A stretch of DNA of 9,434 bases from an uncultured Eubacteriales bacterium. Lineage in GTDB: Bacteria > Bacillota > Clostridia > Oscillospirales > Oscillospiraceae. The notes under the pieces are model-generated. The model made no database searches and was not told where the DNA came from. It was given only the letters and a program-made list of their open reading frames with translations. Position numbers and translations under genes: made by a program. This document shows, one piece after another, positions 5,709 to 9,434 of the stretch. How positions within the stretch are numbered: the stretch's first letter is position 1; the number at the start of each line of letters is the position of its first letter. The DNA lies in the NCBI GenBank assembly GCA_900555665.1, contig USLX01000070.1, forward strand, positions 1 to 9,434, written 5' to 3'.

Positions 5709-6756
5709 GGCGCACCTCCGCAGCCAGCGCCGCAAGCAGCACCTCCAGAATGCGCTCCGGATCGTCGCGGCTGGATTTCATATCCCGGTCGGCCTGCAGA
5801 CAGAGTTCCACGGCCCTCCTGCAAAATCCGTCGCCGACGCGCCGGGCCGCTGTCATGGTCAGCCCAGCCGGATAGCTCTTCATGCCCGTCAGCTCCATCA
5901 GCGCCTGTTGCCCCTGCCCTGCCCCCATCACAGCCCTGGCATAGGCCAGCCGCCGCAGCTGACTGCCAACCGCGCCGAGGATTAAGATTGGCTCGGTCTG
6001 CATTGCGTACAGATCCTGCAGCTTCCGCAGCGCCACGTCGTATTTTCCCTCCGTAATCGCGTTCGAAATGTCAAACGTCTGCGCCGAGAGCGCCGGAATC
6101 ACCACGGCGTCCATGTCGCCCTTCGTGATCTCCTGTCCCTTCGCATAGGACGCCACCTTTTCAATCTCTCCCGCCAGCGTCGTCATCGTCCCGTCGGTCA
6201 GGAAGATGAGATACTGGCAGAGCTTGTCGTCGGCCCACTTGCCGTGCGCCTTAAAATGCCGCTGAATCCAAGCGACGAGATCGCGCTCCGACTGCTTGGC
6301 AAATTCCACGCGCTCAGCCCTTGTCTGGAAGACCTCATTCAGCTTTCGCATCGTGCCATTTGGCTTCCATTCCACGGTATCATAATAGAGCACCAGGCAG
6401 CAATAGTCCGGCAGATCGGCAAAAATCGCCCGGTACTGCTCCCGCAGCCCCTCCGCCTGCTTGAAAAAGTCCACGTCGTCCACGCGGATCAGCGTCCGCT
6501 CCGCCATCATCGGCATCGCGTCCACGGCCTCGCTCAGCGTCTGCGGCGAAAGCGTGTCGGCATTGAACCGGTGGAAGTTAAACTCCGCCCCCGGCCCCTC
6601 GAGGAGCTTTTTCTCCAGCATCCTGGCATAATGTTCCTTCAAAAATGCCTCTTCTCCGAAAAAGACATAGAAATTCCCGACGCCGCCGCTCTTCAGCGCC
6701 GCCTTCAGCCGCTGCAGCGCCGCGCCGCGCTCCTCTCCCGTTGTCTTTTTCGCCAT
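5701..6756 (-). CDS. holA: DNA polymerase III delta subunit (clamp loader)
   Basis: 351 residues, the usual length for HolA/YqeN. Delta is the clamp-loader subunit that opens the beta sliding clamp at replication. The N-terminal region has NFYVFFGEEAFLKE (about 28-41), the degenerate P-loop start typical of delta. The N-terminal AAA+ fold then shows the family patterns FHRFNADT, MPMMAERTLIRVDD and LVLYYDTVEWKPNGT. The middle has LTDGTMTTLAGEIEKVASYA, and the C-terminal collar domain has QTEPILILGAVGSQLRRL. Start 6756 has a GGGGGGAG site about 6 nt upstream and lies 2 nt after the comEC stop. The comEC-holA order is common in Bacillota, where rpsT often follows; here the RNase M5-like gene follows and no rpsT is seen. 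Confidence 0.95.
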   Translation of the reverse strand: MAKKTTGEERGAALQRLKAALKSGGVGNFYVFFGEEAFLKEHYARMLEKKLLEGPGAEFNFHRFNADTLSPQTLSEAVDAMPMMAERTLIRVDDVDFFKQAEGLREQYRAIFADLPDYCCLVLYYDTVEWKPNGTMRKLNEVFQTRAERVEFAKQSERDLVAWIQRHFKAHGKWADDKLCQYLIFLTDGTMTTLAGEIEKVASYAKGQEITKGDMDAVVIPALSAQTFDISNAITEGKYDVALRKLQDLYAMQTEPILILGAVGSQLRRLAYARAVMGAGQGQQALMELTGMKSYPAGLTMTAARRVGDGFCRRAVELCLQADRDMKSSRDDPERILEVLLAALAAEVRHG

Positions 6757-6758
6757 CT

Positions 6759-9002
6759 TTACTCCCCCCGAACCACAATGGTTCCCTGTTCATCGGTGCG
6801 GGAAATCTCCGCCCCGTAGGCCTCGATTGTCTCCAGTGTCTGCGCCGCCGGATGGCCGTACCGGTTTCCCTCGCCCACGGAGATAAGCACGGTTTCCGGC
6901 TGTGTCAGCTCCAGCAGCGCCTCGCTCGTTGACGTCTTCGCGCCGTGATGGCCCGCCACAAGCAGCTCGATGTCCGGCATCTCATGCCGTGCCAGAATGC
7001 GGTATTCCGCCATCTTCGACAAATCACCGGTTATCAGAATATCATATTCTCCCACGCTTGCCAAGCAGCAAACGCCGGAATCGTTGTCATTTTTCCCGGA
7101 AACCGGCGCAAACAGCCGCACGCCGTCCGAAATCGCGCAGTCCTCCCGCACAGATTCCACGCAGCATCCCGCGCGTTCCGCCGCGTCGCAGATCCGCTGC
7201 CTCCAGCCGCTCTCATCCTCCACATCCGGGAGCCACAGCGTGCTGACCGCCTCGCGGCGCAGAAGCTGCAGCGCACCGTTCACATGATCGGCATCATAGT
7301 GCGTCAACACCAGATCGTCCACGCGGAACACGCCCCGGCTCTGCAAATACCGCGCTGCCGTCTCCCCGGCCTCGTCGGGCACGCCGCCGCAGTCCACCAC
7401 CGTCACGCCCTCATCCGTGCGGAGCACCAGACATTGCCCCTGCCCCACATCGAGCATTGTAAACGTAAACTCCGGCGCGCAGTATTCGATCCGCACACAC
7501 GTCAGGCAAACCGCAAAGCAGACCGCGGCCGCGCTCAGTGCGTCCAGCTTCCGCACTCGTTCCGGCCGCAGCGTGAGCAGCAGCACCAGTCCATAGAGCC
7601 CCACCGCAAACAGCCCCCAATATGCGCTGTTCAGATACACCGCCGCAAACGGAATCTTCGCCGCCAGCTCCACCACGCCCAGCACATACCGTGCCAGCCA
7701 TGCCAAAATCCAGCTAAAGCCCGCTGCCACTGCCGGAAGGGCCAGCCCCAGCAGTGAGAGCAGCAGCCCGCCCGTAAACAGGATCGAAACGGCCCACAGG
7801 CAAAGCGGATTCACCACCAGCGCCACCAGGGAAACCGTCTGGAAATGCAGCGCCGTGAGCGGCAGGGAAAACACCATCGACGCCAGCGAGCAGCAAAACG
7901 CCGCTCCCATCGCCCGCACCAACTGCGCCAACCAGCGGTGCCGCGAGAGAACCCGTTTGATTCCCTTCGAAACCGGAACCGCGCGGTAGAGCTTGCCGGA
8001 AAAGAGCAAAATCCCCGCCGTCGACGCAAAGGAGAGCTGAAAGCCCACATCCAGAATCGCCCACGGGTTTGCGATCAGCAGCACCAAGCCCGCAAAGGTG
8101 ATCGACGTCGGCGGGTCATCCTCGCGCCCCATCAGCGGCGCGAGCATCAAAAGCGTCAGCATACACCCGGCCCGCACACTGGAGGCCGCCGCGCCGGTCA
8201 TCGCCACGAAAAATGCCACCATCGGCAGCCCGATTCCCGCAGCCAGCCGCCGGTTTCCGCCGCAGAGCAGCAAAATCATGCCAAACAGAATCGAAACATG
8301 CATCCCGGACACCGCCACGGCGTGATAAATGCCCGCGATGGAGAGTGCATTGCGCTGGGCATAGTCCATCCCGTCCCGCGCTCCAAGCAGCAAACCCTTC
8401 AAAAATCCGGCCACGTCCACCGGAAAGATCCGCTCCGCGCTCGCTGCAAGCCGTGCCGCGAGCCGCGCAGGCCAGAGGCCCGCCGTCGCCGCCGCCCGTT
8501 CCAGTGTCCAGCTTCCCTTCACCGTCCCGACCAGCCATACGCCCTTTCCGGAATAGTAGGTGTCGTCCTTTTCCTCGCTGCGTACCAGCCGCGCCTGACA
8601 GCGGATCCCGTCTCCCGCCTCTGGCAGCGCCTCCTGCTCCGAAAAATACAGCACGCCGCGGAAGTTTCTTCCGCCGTGCGCAATCTTCACCAATACGCTC
8701 CCGCCATATCGCGTCTCGCGCGGCGCTTCCAGCGCCACCGCCTCCACCTCGGCCGTGCTCCCGTCGACATCCGCCAGCGGACGGAGAAATACGCCCTGAT
8801 AGACGCCGCACCAGAGCAGCCCCAAGCCGAGCCCCAGCAGCGCAATGCCGCACCGCCTGGCCCAGGGCCTGCGCAGAAGGAATGCGAATACGCTCAGCAA
8901 AAACGCCATTCCGCCGAGCCACCAGCCCTGCCCATTCAGCAGCAAAACCGCCGCCAGCACCGCCGGCACAAACCCCAGCGCAAACCAGCAAAGCTTCCGC
9001 AT
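6759..9002 (-). CDS. comEC: ComEC/Rec2 DNA uptake channel with metallo-beta-lactamase domain
   Basis: 747 residues, full length for the family. ComEC forms the inner-membrane channel that imports single-stranded DNA during transformation. N-terminal membrane segments (about 7-22, 29-44, 51-67) are followed by a DUF4131 soluble region (about 75-170). The Competence domain (about 195-480) has LLLGARDGMD, the AVSGMHVSIL motif with His235, Arg277, and many membrane helices. The C-terminal metallo-beta-lactamase-like domain (about 512-747) shows DVGQGQ (518-523), VVDCGG, THYDADH (567-573, the HxDxDH form usual in ComEC), ITGD (657-660) and GHHGAKTS (684-691), so metal ligands look intact. Start 9002 is set by AAAGGAGG 8 nt upstream; a longer in-frame extension into the 148-bp repeats is spurious. 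It is the first gene of the operon. Other competence genes are not in the window. Confidence 0.95.
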   Translation of the reverse strand: MRKLCWFALGFVPAVLAAVLLLNGQGWWLGGMAFLLSVFAFLLRRPWARRCGIALLGLGLGLLWCGVYQGVFLRPLADVDGSTAEVEAVALEAPRETRYGGSVLVKIAHGGRNFRGVLYFSEQEALPEAGDGIRCQARLVRSEEKDDTYYSGKGVWLVGTVKGSWTLERAAATAGLWPARLAARLAASAERIFPVDVAGFLKGLLLGARDGMDYAQRNALSIAGIYHAVAVSGMHVSILFGMILLLCGGNRRLAAGIGLPMVAFFVAMTGAAASSVRAGCMLTLLMLAPLMGREDDPPTSITFAGLVLLIANPWAILDVGFQLSFASTAGILLFSGKLYRAVPVSKGIKRVLSRHRWLAQLVRAMGAAFCCSLASMVFSLPLTALHFQTVSLVALVVNPLCLWAVSILFTGGLLLSLLGLALPAVAAGFSWILAWLARYVLGVVELAAKIPFAAVYLNSAYWGLFAVGLYGLVLLLTLRPERVRKLDALSAAAVCFAVCLTCVRIEYCAPEFTFTMLDVGQGQCLVLRTDEGVTVVDCGGVPDEAGETAARYLQSRGVFRVDDLVLTHYDADHVNGALQLLRREAVSTLWLPDVEDESGWRQRICDAAERAGCCVESVREDCAISDGVRLFAPVSGKNDNDSGVCCLASVGEYDILITGDLSKMAEYRILARHEMPDIELLVAGHHGAKTSTSEALLELTQPETVLISVGEGNRYGHPAAQTLETIEAYGAEISRTDEQGTIVVRGE

Positions 9003-9045
9003 CCGCCCTTCCTCCTTTCCGAATCGATTTTTTCTCCGCCGCAGC
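9003..9045 (-). promoter_or_regulatory. comEC ribosome binding site and short leader
   Basis: AAAGGAGG (9011-9018 on the minus strand) lies 8 nt before ATG 9002 and decides the comEC start. Only 43 nt separate that start from the repeat array. I find no convincing -35/-10 pair here or in the array up to the window edge, so the operon promoter lies in atypical sequence or further upstream. Confidence 0.7.
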
Positions 9046-9434
9046 GAAAGCCTCCCCCTCCGGGGGAGGTGCCCCAGTGCGCCCATTGGCATGGCAAGCC
9101 AGTGGATCTTCCAAGCGTCTTCCAAAAGGCCCCCTCTTGGCAGAGGGGGCTGTCGCCGCAGGCGACTGGGGGAGAAATCCCCGCTCTCTGCAGAAAGCCT
9201 CCCCCCTCCGGGGGAGGTGCCCCAGTGCGCACATTGGCATGGCAAGCCAGTGGATCTTCCAAGCGTCTTCCAAAAGGCCCCCTCTTGGCAGAGGGGGCTG
9301 TCGCCGCAGGCGACTGGGGGAGAAATCCCCGCTCTCTGCAGAAAGCCTCCCCCCTCCGGGGGAGGTGCCCCAGTGCGCACATTGGCATGGCAAGCCAGTG
9401 GATCTTCCAAGCGTCTTCCAAAAGGCCCCCTCTT
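9046..9434. repeat. Tandem array of a 148-bp hairpin-rich repeat (about 2.6 copies)
   Basis: Copies are 9046-9192 (147 bp), 9193-9340 (148 bp) and 9341-9434 (cut by the window edge). Copies 2 and 3 are identical over their shared 94 bp; copy 1 lacks one C in a C-run and has one substitution. Each unit holds several palindromes. The first pairs CCTCCCCC with GGGGGAGG around TCC. The second pairs GCCCCCTC with GAGGGGGC around TTGGCA. The third pairs GTCGCC with GGCGAC around GCA, and a fourth GGGGA/TCCCC pair has a GAAA loop. A doubled TCTTCCAA lies between the first and second. The second to third hairpin region resembles dispersed intergenic palindromes I recall from Ruminococcaceae genomes. 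It is not coding: 148 is not a multiple of three. Confidence 0.92.

Noticed and set aside
9003..9410. In-frame N-terminal extension of ComEC by about 136 residues through the repeat array
   Set aside because: The extension is translated tandem repeat with no ribosome binding site, while ATG 9002 has AAAGGAGG at proper spacing and begins a typical ComEC membrane segment.
9046..9434. CRISPR array
   Set aside because: The units are 148 bp and identical throughout, with no unique spacers and no cas genes nearby; this is a tandem repeat.

Overview
The window looks like a GC-rich chromosomal segment from a Gram-positive clostridial bacterium (Bacillota, probably Oscillospirales / Ruminococcaceae-like). 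This is inferred from family content: an RNase M5-like Toprim protein, a cysteine-tailed Mrp ATPase, comEC next to holA, and GC-rich hairpin repeats between genes. No rRNA, tRNA or marker gene is present to fix the taxon.

Layout. (1) Positions 1-1460 form a rearranged, repeat-bounded accessory patch. A 62-bp inverted repeat (1-62 and 1317-1378, one mismatch) brackets a decayed fragment of a HemL-like class III aminotransferase, a rho-independent terminator, and a plus-strand gene for a very acidic lipoprotein with two similar modules. The right repeat continues into further hairpins, most with 3-nt loops. (2) Positions 1461-1578 are intergenic with one doubtful short minus-strand frame, followed by a bidirectional terminator at 1579-1616. 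(3) Positions 1615-2439 carry mrp on the minus strand with its own clear sigma-A promoter (2479-2507). (4) Positions 2504-9002 are a tightly packed five-gene minus-strand operon, in transcription order comEC, holA, an RNase M5-like gene, an ABC-F ATPase gene, and a DUF218 membrane protein gene. Junctions are 2-nt gaps or short overlaps, two of them ATGA. (5) Positions 9046-9434 are a tandem array of a roughly 148-bp hairpin-rich repeat, immediately upstream of comEC and running off the window edge.

How the genes relate. The operon mixes DNA uptake (ComEC), the replication clamp loader (HolA), RNA maturation (RNase M5-like), ribosome-associated ATPase activity (ABC-F) and cell-envelope work (DUF218). 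This is a housekeeping cluster rather than one pathway. Mrp (Fe-S cluster carrier ATPase) follows and can be transcribed separately or by read-through.

I see no defence system, CRISPR array, prophage or complete mobile element. The most unusual parts are the inverted-repeat-flanked lipoprotein segment with its hairpins, and the repeat array that occupies the expected promoter region of the comEC operon.
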